Origin: Glandiceps talaboti
Taxonomy: Eukaryota; Hemichordata; Enteropneusta; Spengelidae
NCBI RefSeq assembly: GCF_964340395.1
Contig: NC_135555.1
Location: 2,669,001 to 2,733,000, forward strand
DNA: 64,000 nucleotides
Reading direction: 5' to 3'
Shown piece after piece: positions 48,126 to 60,670 of this stretch. Position 1 is the stretch's first letter, and each line of letters starts with the position of its first letter. The notes under the pieces are model-generated. The model was not told the origin of the DNA, searched no databases, and saw only the letters and a list, made by a program, of their open reading frames with translations. The position numbers and the translations under genes are program-made.

Positions 48126-48652
48126 TTCCAGCTTATAAATTAGTTGTTCCTATTGAAATGATTTCACCGTTATAGTTGTTTCAATCACAAAATTTCACTG
48201 TTTCAGACTATCTAATGTATGACGTGTATACAAATGGTACATTTTCAACCCTTAACCCTCGTCCTTGTAAGTTCGTGAAGTCGTTCGACAAATATCCTGA
48301 ATTATAAAGTCATGTCTCTACGAATAATTCAATGAATTGTAATGAGATATGACGTATGATATAACGTAGTAAGTATGATATGTTCGAGTAGGGTCATCAA
48401 ATACTACAAGTCCGAACCTTTGTACACCTTTGTACATCCGGGTATTGCAAACTTGTAATTGCAACTCAGATATATGTATGATCACTGTGTATAGCCTAAA
48501 GATTCGTCGTCGTGGCTTCAAATTAATATAGCGATCATGTAGACAGTGGAACAAACATAGACCTGCCTTTAATAGACAATGGAACAAAACAGACCTGGCT
48601 TTTGCATTGATGATCGTAGAACCAAACCAAGTAGACAAGTATATTTACATAG

Positions 48653-48790
48653 ACTGTCGACAGTCGCTCGCGCCTTTTTTCATACGTTTTATCTAAACTT
48701 ACGTCGTCGCCGCGCTCCGAACCGGCGCAATACTCACTATAATCGCATACTGATATCGAAGGCCCTTGATCTTAGTATGCGATTATAGTA
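48653..48790. mobile_element. Right-truncated copy of the CTGTCGACAG MITE
   Basis: CTGTCGACAGTCGCTCGCGC, TTTTATCTAAA, ACGTCGTCGCCGCGCTCCGA and GGCGCAATAC match the left half of 2394-2613. The internal hairpin has arms of CTATAATCGCATACT and AGTATGCGATTATAG. The outer right TIR is missing. Confidence 0.65.
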
Positions 48791-49188
48791 GATATATAAG
48801 CAAATGTTATTTGCTTCTGTTACGAGAGGAGGGATCCTTTTTTGATTTCATAAACGCTAAGTCACTTTACCACTTAAATATCAATTTTTGAAATCAATAA
48901 ATTTTCGCAAAAGTTATCTGAGATCAAAATCAAGACCTCGGAAATACCATTTCACAATTGTGTCGATGTCTCATTCAGAACTGTGATCTTCGACGGCACG
49001 GGTTAGCTGAGTATTAGTCCTGCTTACACACGGAGTACAACTCGTCCCTTCCTGGTGTTGAGCGAAATGCGTGCACTGTCTGCAAGCAGGACTAGCTATG
49101 AGTTAAACGTTCGTGTGCGATTGACTGCGATTGACATATTCCAATGTTCCCATAAGCTTATAACTTCGTATTTTAGTTCTTATTTAGC

Positions 49189-49257
49189 CTAGTTCCAAAC
49201 TGGTACTGTATTACAATAAAGTTTTTAATACGTAATACTGTACCAGTTTGGAACTAG
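49189..49257. mobile_element. Small palindromic element, 26-bp arms
   Basis: CTAGTTCCAAACTGGTACTG(TATTAC) at 49189-49214 is exactly inverted at 49232-49257 across a 17-nt AT-rich loop. It is probably a minimal foldback MITE. Confidence 0.7.
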
Positions 49258-49856
49258 ACGAGTTCTACTAGCCTGATATCGTGAATTTGACGGTAATGAA
49301 ATTCATAACTCATATTGAAATCTAAGCTAAATGTAAGTCCTTACCGGTATACCGTTGATCCTCCTCCAACAGTCTCCGTGGACACTATGCAACTTGAAGT
49401 ACCGTTACGTGTTATTCAGAATAAGAACACTTGTGTAAGTTTACTCTTTGTCCACCATGTATTGTCTCACGTTGTCGGACATGAGATCTATTAATATCTA
49501 ACTGTAAGTACACGTCCTTAGATATTTTCATGGAGACACTGATATTGATCCCTTATAAAAATAAGATATTACGTAACTTTAAAATCACACAATCAGTGTA
49601 AGATACGGTTGGTACAGGTTATGAAAAACGAAAAAGCCATAGGTTTTTCGTTTTCCTACTTCGCAATGAGAAAAACGAAAAACTGATGGACGATACACGT
49701 ATATACACGGACCCGGTACATACACGGACCGACCTATCAGCTATGTAGATGCTATCCGTGGCATCAATCTCAAGATCTTTCTTTACTCGATGATTCGATA
49801 CCACGTGGTGTTGCATCAACACTAGCTTCAGCAGAATCAACAGAACCGGTCGAATT

Positions 49857-49952
49857 TAAGGTACGTCGTGTCATTCCACCCTCAACGGCCTCCTCTCACC
49901 GAAGTGGGAGGGTTGACCGATGTGTGAGGGCGCCCCGTCACGGCGTACCTTA
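49857..49952. mobile_element. Short MITE with TAAGGTACG ends
   Basis: It starts TAAGGTACGTCGTG and ends CACGGCGTACCTTA, with inner GAGGGT/ACCCTC pairing. The right arm in reverse (TAAGGTACGCCGTGACGGGG) matches the fragment in DHRS1 intron 3 at 35334. Confidence 0.65.
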
Positions 49953-50683
49953 CAGACTACAGGAAGCGCTGAAAATCTTTACTGGCTAGATTAGATTGAA
50001 ATTTTGGCATTTATTTTGTCACTATTTGTAGCATAAATGTATAGTATTCTCTACGCATCATTGGTCTTAGAAACCAAGTATTGTATCCTCGATCCCAAGC
50101 AAACTGGTAGTCATGGTGATGAAGTGTCAGCAAAGCCAGAAATACAAGGATAGCTTTGGCCTTGAATAGTCTAAAGACTGTCTGTACCTTTGATTCCTCG
50201 AAAGTCACGGATAGCCTCTAGTCTACCTTGGCCCAGATACCAGTGACCAAAGCTAATAATTCTATTCTATAGCCAAGACTGCGATCGAGACTCTTCACAA
50301 AAATGTTCAGATCTCATTATCTAAATCCTGCTCTTTACGATTTTTAAAATAGATTTTTTAATTCAAACTGGTATGAATATATAAAAAAAATAAACAACAT
50401 GTACAGTAAATAGAAAAAAAATTATTTAAAGTTCAATTATTGCTTAAGTTTAATTTTACAGCATTGGTTGCCGACTTAAATTTAAGCAATTATTGATTAT
50501 ATCTTTGATTATATTTCCACTTGGTCTGGAATCTGCGCAACGATATACTGGCTTATAATTAGTGATGTGATAACAGAGATGGTTACAAGATTTAAACTGA
50601 AAATTAAACAAAAGGTTTTGAAGCACAGCTCAGTGATCTTGTCTCTACTTGTCTTGGCCACTAGGCAAAGGGTGACGATGACA

Positions 50684-50740
50684 TACATACATACATACAT
50701 ACATACATACATACATACATACATACATACATACATACAT

Positions 50741-50787
<47 letters not shown>

Positions 50788-50838
50788 TACATACATACAT
50801 ACATACATACATACATACATACATACATACATACATAC
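50684..50838. repeat. (CATA)n/(CA)n microsatellite
   Basis: About 155 bp of CATA units with a central (CA)n block. Overlapping open frames are artefacts. Confidence 0.98.
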
Positions 50839-51379
50839 GGAGTATACACACACGTACAGACAGGCGGACCGACACTGGAAGTGACAAAATCACTACAGGT
50901 CAATATCCTCTGTCGCAACGAACTGCATTGTGAGAGAGGTACAAGACACGGCGTTATGGATTTCATGATATTTTTATTGATCAATATAAGTCAATGCTAA
51001 TACTTTTCATAGAAAGCGAAAAAATATCCTAGTACAGCTATGATATCCTAGATTCCTCTGATTTTTTGAACCTTTTATAGTCCCACCAAAAATTATCTTA
51101 TAATCCCGCCAAAAAATATTGTAAATATCAAAGATTTGTAAACAATAGAAGAACGTTCACGTGATCCAACGAAATTTGTTGACAAAGAGCGAATACTTCC
51201 CCAGTTCATACATTTATTTATTGAAGAAGTTTTCTGTTTGATCTCGAATCATAAAATGTCAGAGACTGTATCTAATACAATTGCCATAGCAACAAGTTGG
51301 CATTCATAACATCTATTCAGACCTACATATCAACGAGTAATATTGTATATGTCAAGGGGTAGGTAGTTCGTCTATGACG

Positions 51380-52938
51380 TCAAGCTACTAGGTTGATATT
51401 ACTCTTGTAACAGTCATCCTCCAACATCTTCTTCTTTTCAGTGATAGTCATAGACTGACTGACTTGTGTGGTTGTCACAATAACGATACGAGCAATCAAC
51501 AAACAGGTGACGAGAATAAGTAAAACCAAGGTAACGATGGCAGAAGTTGAATTGGAGTCCCAGTTACCAACCAAAACTCCGATCAGAGCCCACATCAATG
51601 TAGGATAGACAGACCAGGTATGCAGGACATATTGATAGACAACGAAGTTTTCAAAGAAAAACCACATAAAGACTAACACTGTCAGGATTGCCTGTGCTGT
51701 CACACAAGCTATTTCCATTGTAATTCCTATAAAGTACACCATGACGATGATCAGATTCAATGTCGTTGCTACGGAAACCCATGTTGCGTAGATGGCAAGG
51801 CCATTGTGGACTAGTACTCTGATGGCAGTGATGTCACCTTCCTCCTCCAGACGCACCATCTCGGACAGATTGTCGTATAACTTCACGTGAGAAGTAGCGA
51901 GACAGTAGAGTAGAGTTACTACCATGGATACGAGGGCAATGCAAGCGTAAGGCATCATCTCACGATCCCATAATATCAACCATACGACATTGCAAACGAG
52001 ATTAAGAATGAATATACCGTAGAAACCAGAAGTCAACACTTGGGGATATACGTACACGTAGTCTGATTTGTTGGTACGACAGTAGGTTGTCTGACAGTAG
52101 ACTAGCATAGCAGTCATAAAGGTGTAGATGATTAACCAGATACCAAAGGTGTACCCTGCTGGTGTAAAGTTGGTGTCATATTTTTCGGACACTTCACCAA
52201 TGCTTTGTGTAAAAATACCTGCAATAGAAAGAACTCGGTGATGTTATTCATGATCATAGGCGATGACGGTGAAACTTCAAGCGGGAGGGGGTATCGCTGT
52301 CTACCACCACTGATTATACACGTCACGATGTACTAGTATTTTCGTATAACCACTAATTACTGTACAAGTGTATCTTGCAATTTCCTCAATTAGCATTGCG
52401 TAATTTATTACCAAATTATAAGATTATAATAAAATTTGAATTTTATGCACAAGATGGACAAAAAACGAGCAAACAAAGGATAATAACCAGATTTGACACG
52501 ATAGTAATCAATCTAATAAGCAGAGCAATATACAACATCATCCTTTATTCGAACACGAATTATAACACAGCAACAAATCTAATAAGACATATTACAGCTT
52601 GATAGCAAAAAGATTACAATTAACTTCAGTATATGACGTTCATCGAATTTGAAACGAACGTGAACTATTCAACAAATTTGCAAAGCTAGCCACAAGCAAC
52701 AACATGCACTATAGAAAACTATATTCGTCCATTTTGCGAAAAACGTGGGGTTTTTTTAATACAGAAGAACTAGATTGCCACCATTGAATATTACTTCTGA
52801 AATTTAATGATTTCTAAAAAAAAAAGAATCTGACTTACCTAAGCCAACACCTGCCTGGTAGTTGTACACTAAAGCTACAAGGAAGGCAAATAGAGATGCT
52901 ATGATCAGCGCCATCAACTTTCGATCATGGTCAGCCAT
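51380..52938 (-). CDS. TspO/MBR-like multi-pass membrane protein, paralog 3 (2 coding exons, 312 aa)
   Basis: Coding exons 52839-52938 (33 codons plus 1 nt) and 51380-52218. N-terminus MADHDRKLMALIIASLFAFL (TM1). Then SEKYDTNFTPAGYTFGIWLI (signature), CRTNKSDYVYVYPQVLTSGF, NLVCNVVWLILWDRE, TAIRVLVHNGLAIYATW and YPTLMWALIGVLVGNW, with a final TM rich in V/I/L. The tail is MTITEKKKMLEDD. Compared with paralogs 1 and 2 it lacks the N-X-T sequon after TM1 and has ENFVVYQYVLHTW where the others have ETFVLDKxxRYTLT. Its CRTNK and YVYVYPQVLTS match paralog 4, so 3 and 4 form a subgroup. A 5' UTR acceptor (TTACACAG) ends 12 nt before ATG. Confidence 0.87.
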
Positions 52939-52949
52939 GGTTGGGTATC

Positions 52950-53850
52950 CTGTGTAAAACAAAGCATTTACAATTGTACAGTTTAGTGATTGACTCAATA
53001 TTTGAAAAAGTAACCCGGTATTTTATGATATAAATATGAATATACGAACATAACATAACAACACATTTTGTAGCAGTAATCCCCTTTCTATAGAGTGGGG
53101 GGAGGGGGTAGTAGTTATATGTACACAAAACTACAAGTTGTGAAAAATAGGAATACATGTTGTAATATTCATTGATAGAATTGCATCCCTATATTTCATT
53201 TCGTATAATGTTACGACAGTTTTGGCTATCTAAAAAGCAGTGTACGCCTCAGCTTAGTCACGTTGTAGTTACGTGTAATGTTTGATGTCGACAGATCTGT
53301 AAGAAAGATATTATTCAGAGAGATAGTCATCTAAGAAACCAGCCACTAGCAGTCTGTCGAAGTAGACTTCAAGTTCGTTTATATCTTGAGGTCTTAATTT
53401 TATGGAAGACCAAGGATCAATTCAGCATTTGAGGAAAGAGATTTAAACAAACATAATAATCGTGCAGATGGAAAGTGTGGCGGATTATGAAGGAAATTAC
53501 GTGTATTTTGTAGCTTGGATGGCATAAGTAGTGTAACTTCGTTATTAGTTTGATTATTGTTGCAGATCTCCCACGCAATGTCCTATGACCAATTCCCATG
53601 ACTTGTAGTCACTTCCCTTCAATGCTGAATACGTAACAGACACAAACTGAACCCTCCCAAACTATTATATAAAAGTCAGGTACAAATCTCTTGCACTACA
53701 TACATACTTTACTTGAAACCGCTCTATATGCTATTATCATCGCATCTAATTTTCATCTGATTTTTTAAAAAAATGTAACTTATTCCAGCAAGTGCTATCA
53801 CAAGGACATGGACTTTTGCTAACACATGCATGATCTACTAGTGTTTTTAT

Positions 53851-53886
<36 letters not shown>

Positions 53887-56360
53887 TAAACCATCCAATA
53901 GGCATTGCCCAATAACAGGAGGAAAGTTCAGTGTTAATGCAGGAGGAAACCGGAGTACCCGGGGAAAACCTACGGTGTTCGGTAGAGTCAAACTGAACGA
54001 CACTCTTCTTACTTACAGCGTGGTCAATTTAATCAAACCCAGCCTACACCTTGCAGAGGTAAGAGGCGTACATATTTTCATTATTATAGTATATTCCCTA
54101 GCAACGTCATTGTATGAAAACACTCATGCAAGCCTAGAAAAACTGTAGGTTGTCAGACATTCGTATTATGTGCCCCTTTAATTTGCATTGCTTTGGTAGG
54201 CGATGTTCACATATTAGACGAACTCTTTATCTGTGACTGAGATGAACAAATACACATATATACCGTGTCTATGAGATGTCATGGTGTATCCGACTTTCAA
54301 AGCAAGAACACGAAATTAATATACTGTACATACCAAACACTTTAAAATACGGAAACAAATAAAAAATAAATTAAGTTAGTTTGACTCACCAGGTGTTTTA
54401 TAATGATGTAAATAATATGGTATGCCCGAATGACAGTCTATGTCTGTCCAGAGTTGACGTGTATCCGCCCAATGCACAGAGAAGTACGACGTATGTGTAA
54501 TGTTAGACGGGATGGAATAACAACATGTTTGTTTAATGATTAGTTATTTTTTGAAATCCAATAGATAGGATCATCTTCCTGCACATGTTATAGTCACGAT
54601 GTGAGTGTGCGTGACTCTGATTTGGGGTGATGTATTACGTAATATCAAAATAATTGTCACGAGTTCTTGAATTGAATTGATTCAGAAAAAAATAACATGA
54701 ATAGTGAACTGACAAACTAGTATAGGTCCTTTACAATATCGTTACCATTTAGTTAGATAACACGCTGTGACAGCCAGACTACTGACAAACATGCAACATT
54801 CAAGTTCCACGTATACATGCAAGCAAACAGACAAACAGTCCCACACAAACAAACAAAAGAAACGAACAAATGAACACACATTTACACATCCAAATATGAA
54901 AAATGGCTTACTTTTACAACAAATCTTGACATGTCCAATATAATGAATGGAGGGAGGGGGGGGGTTACCATCGATGGGGTAGTTACCTATACTGTGAAAT
55001 ACGCCGTACCGTTCAGCCCTAGTCAGCTCTCTTCTGCTTCAGAATTTGCCACTTTGTCGAAAAGATCCAGAACTCAAATCAATTATCTGATTCTAAAAAC
55101 TAGTCTAGAATACTTGAAATGGGTATTTATATGTAAAGTGTCGATATATAAATTTATGCAAATACGTCCAACTTTCGTTGTAAAAATTTGCGCTCCATCA
55201 GAATATCACGACTTTATACATCAAAACAGATAATAGATGCAAAACATCAATTTACGGTGGTTTTATTGAAAAATCGAATTCATAATAGAAAACAAGTTGC
55301 CCGCACTGTGATACTTTCATTACAATAATTATCTTTCCATCGCATTAATCCAGACTCACGACAGTTCTGCAAATTTTATTTTGTCTTGTTTTTCTACTGT
55401 TAATTGTTAGGTTATCATACTAATATGGTTTCAATCCATAAACTGTACGACATGTACAGGGACACAACTGGTCAGTATTTTGTGCCACGGGGTCCCTTAA
55501 AATGAGTTTCAATTCTTCAAAGATAAGCTCGTTGCAACGAAACCATGAAACTGTGCCAAGTTTTAAAACTATGCTGAAAATGATCATTGACTCTTTAGCT
55601 GGGTATACACCGTGACTGGATACCCAGGGTACGAACAATGAAATGACAGGTTATTGGTCATTTGAACATGAAAATAGAGCTTTTGATGTGTTTTAGGTCA
55701 GGGGGCGTAAGACATTTTCATATGTTGGAGGAGGGGGTTATTTTCTGCTGCTATATTACTCATGTTGAATGTAAGATGAAAGTGTAAAGAGGTGATCTCT
55801 GCTTACACCTGACATGGTATCATAATAAGTTCTTCCCTAGCATTACTCATCCCACACATACCATTCCAGTTCCGGCTTTGCAAAGAAAAATACACCGGAA
55901 TATTTGAATGTAAAATATTTATTTCATAAAAAACATATCGAATACAAATATCGCCACCATTCTTAGCAAATGTGTATTCAAAAGTCAAAGTTATCAAAAC
56001 AAGTGATACATGCATATTTTATTTTTATAAACACAATCCGCCGGTGATGGTAGGCTTGCCTACAAATAACGTCACAATTGACACCATGATGTAATAAATG
56101 TTTTTCATAATTCTATTTATAGACTACTATAATGTACATAGCATAACACAACATATCTGTTCATGCCTGAGACCATATAGCTGTTACAAGACACTTGAGT
56201 CTGTTTACCTGGTTTATCCATGTACATTCCACGGAATGTACACCACGTTCGTTAAGGTTCATATACGTTCAGAAATCTATTTTGTGAAGTTGAGATAAAA
56301 CATGCTCTAATATATAAATTATCGTTCCATCCAATCTGTTTTTTTCTGCAAATAGTGTCT
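52950..56360. other. Intergenic region between paralogs 3 and 4
   Basis: No coding exon was recognised. It contains a (TTTA)n run and SINE-like fragment (53853-54070) and a poly(G) tract at 54956. Unassigned open frames, for example 54931-55233 (+), have no family resemblance. Promoter and 5' UTR sequence of paralog 3 should lie at the left end. Confidence 0.45.
53853..54070. mobile_element. SINE-like fragment with (TTTA)n and a conserved GGAAACCGG core
   Basis: The (TTTA)n run (53853-53887) is followed by CCATCCAATAGGCATTGCCC and the core GCAGGAGGAAACCGGAGTAC, then CCGGGGAAAACCTACG. This core is one I recall as widely dispersed in invertebrate genomes; it looks like a retroposed element read from its 3' side. 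The family is not certain. Confidence 0.45.
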
Positions 56361-56364
56361 TGGT

Positions 56365-57499
56365 TTAGCTACTTGATAACAGAATACTTTGTTTTCCTGC
56401 TAAAGGTTGGGTTATACTTCTGTAAATAACGAGAGAGACACGAACGACGAAGAGAATGGCGACAAGGATGGTGAGAACGAGAGTGAAAACGGCCGAGGGT
56501 AGGGTGGGGCTCCAGTTGTAGTTCAATACACCGACTAGGGCCCAAATAAAGGTAGGATAGATTGTCAACGTGTAACGAACGTACTTGTCGACTGCGAAGT
56601 TCTCCACGATGAACCAACCCACTATCAATATAGTGAGACCAGAGAGAGCCCCTATGCACGCTGTCTGATCTGGAACATCGGCAAAATACACCAGAGCTGA
56701 AGTGATATTCAGGAACGTTGCTACGGTAACCCAAGATGCGTACACAGCGATGCCATTTTGGACAAGTACGCGGACTGCAGTGATGTCATTCTGTTGATTA
56801 TATTGTCGTAGTTGAGTGAGATTATTGTAAAGATTGATATAGGATGATATTAGACATCCATATAGTGTGGCTGCCATCAATGCACTAACAACGGTCGAGT
56901 ATGTCAGGAGCTCTCTGTCCCACAAAATCAACCATGTCATATTACAACCAAGATTTAGAATGAAGAAGCCGTAGAAAGTAGATGTTAACACTTGCGGATA
57001 CACGTATACGTAGCCTCCTTTATTGGTTCGACAGATAGTCGTTTGGCAGTAGACTTGCATAGCGATCAACCAGGTGTAAATAACACCCCAAATGCTGAAC
57101 GTATAACCAGCTGGTGTAATACTGGTTTCATACTTCGCAGACACTGCACTTGTAGTGTTATTGAAGAAACCTGTTTTATAAAGAGAGAAAAGTGACAAAT
57201 TAGAAAATCAGAAGCGACACAAATAACGTGTTTGACTTGCTGATAGTTAAATTGGAAATACAGGGATGTCAAATCACGCTATTCATGATTGTTACAAAAC
57301 AAAGTATTTTGGTACAAATAAATTAAATAAATTAAAACTCACTATTGCACAAAATTACATGGATAAGTCCTAGCTTTCAATCTGAGTACAAGTACTTACC
57401 TATTCCAACCACACCCATGTAGTTAACCACCAAATCTATAACGAACACAACCAATGATGACACAATCAGTGCTATCATTCCGGGTTTGTGGTCTGCCAT
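56365..57499 (-). CDS. TspO/MBR-like multi-pass membrane protein, paralog 4 (2 coding exons, 301 aa)
   Basis: Coding exons 57400-57499 (33 codons plus 1 nt) and 56365-57170. An ATG directly in front (57502) would add one Met; the MADH start is chosen because it matches paralog 3. N-terminus MADHKPGMIALIVSSLVVFV (TM1), an NTT sequon, SAKYETSITPAGYTFSIWGV, CRTNKGGYVYVYPQVLTSTF, NLGCNMTWLILWDRE, TAVRVLVQNGIAVYASW, ENFAVDKYVRYTLTIYPTFI and WALVGVLNYNW. The tail is short. The family-wide LVHNG is LVQNG here. The 5' UTR acceptor (GTTTTTCAG) ends at 57514. It pairs with paralog 3 by sequence. Confidence 0.87.
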
Positions 57500-57652
57500 C
57501 ATCTTCAATTACTCTGAAAAACAAAGACACGAATTTGAATATAATTTCTCAAAAACAACCACTCGAATGTTGTTGCTGATTCCTTTAAAGTAAAGTTTAC
57601 AGTAAAACACACAGTGACATGTCAAAATGACTGTCTTTAGAGTAGGCTGGGA

Positions 57653-57813
57653 CACAGGCGCTCGTAAAGTTGTTAGGTCACAGGGAATTACGAAAATATG
57701 GAGAACTACGACAGTGTCAGGCCTTCAGGCCCAACATTGACGTGAGGCCTCACTGTCGTAGTTCTCCATATTTTGGTAGTTCTCTGTGACCTAGCAACTT
57801 CACGAGCGCCTGT
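57653..57813. mobile_element. Foldback MITE, about 62-bp arms
   Basis: ACAGGCGCTCGTAAAGTTGT...GAACTACGACAGTG (57653-57715) is inverted as CACTGTCGTAGTTCTCCATA...ACGAGCGCCTGT (57752-57813), with a 36-nt loop that itself pairs (AGGCCTTCAGGCC). The arms differ at only a few positions, so the insertion should be young. It lies about 150 bp upstream of paralog 4, in its probable promoter or 5' UTR region. Confidence 0.85.
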
Positions 57814-58842
57814 GGTCTGGGGCAATACTACATTACATTACATTACATTACACAGCTCTGTCTCGAGTCCGTTTGCAATGAGCAGTTCGTTCGCTACAAG
57901 GCTATATACATGTAAAAAGACACACTGTGATCATGGTATTGTGCTGTGTAAAGGTATGCAAGTGTCGTCAGTGAACCAACCGACAGGTAAAGAGCCGACC
58001 AATCAATCAACTAACCAAGATCATCTAATATTACGAGTGACAGGTTTGATATGTTGACGCTTGATAAACGTGTAATGCACATACGAGAAGATGTACACAT
58101 TTATAAGTTTACCTTTATATCCCTGAAAGTATATTGGTTAGCCTTATAACCTTGATGTATTTGTTTTACAATTAAAAACATTTTGAAGGAAATCTGTTAA
58201 AAGATTATAGGTTGGAAGGACTTAACAAATAACAAATAAATCTGGGAAACGAAGTGTCAATTGAGAGACATCTCATCCAAATAAATCCCAAAGTTGCCTT
58301 ACCTTACAATGCTGATGTAGAGTACAGTGATTTACTTTTAAATGTATGGTCAGTTTGTTCAGCTACCTCTGTAGAACTTGCGCGACCAGTGAAGAGTTGT
58401 GGCTTTTAGTTATAGTATATTTTATGTCACGTGTTTCCGATTATGCACCCTTTCACGACACAAGCCTTGTGACTGAGCTTTACATAGCCAACAATAGCTG
58501 GCCGTGTCATACCATACTTGGTATGTCAACATCACGAGATAAGAAGTTGCGTAAAACTGTTACGACACCGTCGTATGTACATGCCATAATATGGGAGTGG
58601 GAGTCTAACTCATGGTTTTCTTCATGGCGTAAATAACTTTTAAAAAAATACCCCACAGGTTCTACAGTGGTGAATGCTTCAAAGATGTTTTAAATGCTTT
58701 AACTCGAAATATCCAGTCGTTGTTTCCGCTAAAAGAGGACCAACGACTGGACTTGTCAGAATTATCTGCCCCCCCCCCACCCCTCGTTCTGTCACATGTA
58801 AATACAAACATTGCCGCGACGTGACCGTGCTTTTCTTATAGA

Positions 58843-58925
58843 ACACAATAGAATAGAATCTTTATTGCATCCGTTAAGAAAACTACATTTCTTCACTGGA
58901 TTTTCTGCAATAAGTGTTTGATGCT
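58843..58925. mobile_element. 3' end of a dispersed retroposon-like repeat, copy 2
   Basis: AATAGAATAGAATCTTTATT, GCATCCGTTAAGAAAACTAC and CTGCAATAAGTGTTTGATGC match 32400-32485 in DHRS1 intron 1. The AATAG pentamers at the left edge look like a short microsatellite tail. Confidence 0.5.
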
Positions 58926-59489
58926 AGAACAAACCAGTAAACATACTCAAGGTGTGTTAAAGTCGGAAATTCGAAAGACAAAGTTGTACAATTTTTTGTC
59001 AACCGAAGGATAGCCTTGTTATTTTGTAATAAACGAATGTTTAGTCCCTTAATCAATGCACTCCCCTATCCTAGTATATATAGCATAAACATGCCCTGTA
59101 GCTAAAACCACCATGGCCTGAGTCTGTCGTAACAGACAGGTTCATGGCAATATTACATGTACAACATAGTGACTCATACGGAACAAAGGGAGACATAGCA
59201 ACGTATATACGTAGGTGTGAAGAAAGGAAATTCCTAATTTTATATTCGTTTCTGTGGCAACCGTACCAGTCTTTGCACGAAACCGTCCCACCAAATAAAT
59301 GCAGTACACGTAAGTATGCTTGCACCAAGTAAGGAGTTATTAGCCAACTTCGCTTTTTATTTGACATTAACTTTCACCGATAATAAACGTTGTACACAGT
59401 GTGAATCATAGGATTTCACACTTTCACAAATTATTTGTCACTATTGTGCCATTTTCAACGTTGGTGTATGATCCTAGTCTAGTTCCATG

Positions 59490-59600
59490 ATAGGCAAGCA
59501 CACGTGAATCATGTTCACGTGTTTCTGAGACACATGTTGATAGCTGAAGACACGTGAACTTGCATGGTCAAGGAACGAGGGAGTATAAAGCTTCCCCACA
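59490..59600 (+). promoter_or_regulatory. Three CACGTG E-boxes followed by a TATA-like box
   Basis: CACGTG occurs at about 59501, 59516 and 59550; the first pair forms the palindrome ACACGTGAATCATGTTCACGTGT. TATAAA follows at about 59583 in GAGTATAAAGC. The arrangement looks like a core promoter reading rightward, but no downstream gene is recognised. Confidence 0.3.
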
Positions 59601-59657
59601 CCTCTCCATTCAAAGAGGTTGACTCCGTTGAGTATTAAACACATCGGATGGTTACCC

Positions 59658-59754
59658 TAGAGTGGAATCCTTGGTATTTTAAATTTTGCTTTTCTATCCA
59701 TTAGTATTGGAAAGCAAAATTTAAAATCCAAACCCACATGGATTCCATGCTATG
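59658..59754. mobile_element. Palindromic element, about 40-bp arms
   Basis: GTGGAATCC, TATTTTAAATTTTGCTTT and a short loop are followed by AAAGCAAAATTTAAAATCCA and CATGGATTCCATG. The arms are imperfect near their outer ends. Confidence 0.65.
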
Positions 59755-60257
59755 TTTATCCAATAACATGAACAGCAGAATGAACCTCAGAGCACTAAAA
59801 GAACACACACACTTCAACTTCTAAAAGTTCATTTTCTTAGAAAAATAGTCTATGCCGTTAGTTGGCATCTCTTCTGGGTGTATTTGTGACTTGACTTGGC
59901 CTGTCTGCTTCGGAGTCCCAAATCCAGCTAGTAGACAGACAGACAGACAGACCTCTGCTTCTGCTTGATGCTGTGCAAAACACCTTGCGGTTATCGCGCA
60001 CAGGTAAAATAACGGCGTTATTAGGTATTACTGAATATTCAAAAATACTGTCACCGGTGTCTGCCCCTAAATACCACATTTTTGTTAAGGTATATTTTGA
60101 ATTTTCTTATTAAATTCCATAAGTTTGTATCATGACCATCCATGAATAGAAAAGTAGCTCACAGGTGACTGTGGTGACCATCTATGAAATGAATAGAATT
60201 GGTTGATTCACTAATTTATGGGACTCGAAAGATGAAGGTAAATGTTGGACAAGTATC

Positions 60258-60444
60258 ATCATCGTCATTGTCATCGTCACCACCACCACCACCACCACCA
60301 CCACTACCACTACCACTACTACCACTGCCACCATCACCATCACCATCGCCACCACCACTACCACCACCACCACCACCACCGTCACCACCACCAGCACTGT
60401 CAACATCATCATCACCACCACCACCATCACATATCACCATCACC

Positions 60445-60475
<31 letters not shown>

Positions 60476-60522
60476 TCATCATCATCACCATCGTCATCAT
60501 CATCATCATCATCACCACCACC

Positions 60523-60556
<34 letters not shown>

Positions 60557-60609
60557 TCATCATCATTATCATCATCACCATCGTCATCATCATCATCATC
60601 ACCACCACC

Positions 60610-60665
<56 letters not shown>

Positions 60666-60670
60666 AATCA
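60258..60670. repeat. CAC/CAT trinucleotide tract with higher-order structure
   Basis: About 410 bp of CAC, CAT, CGT and TAC triplets. A block of (CAT)n, CACCATCGT, (CAT)n and (CAC)8 is repeated twice near its right end (about 60460-60625), so the tract has evolved by block duplication. Long open frames on both strands are artefacts. Confidence 0.97.

Larger units (their letters stand above)
48791..51370. other. Intergenic region between paralogs 2 and 3 with small palindromes
   Basis: No gene was recognised. It holds a 14-bp inverted pair (TAGTCCTGCTTACA at 49015, TGCAAGCAGGACTA at 49081), the hairpins at 49189 and 49857 listed separately, and a (CATA)n/(CA)n microsatellite at 50684-50838. 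Confidence 0.5.
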
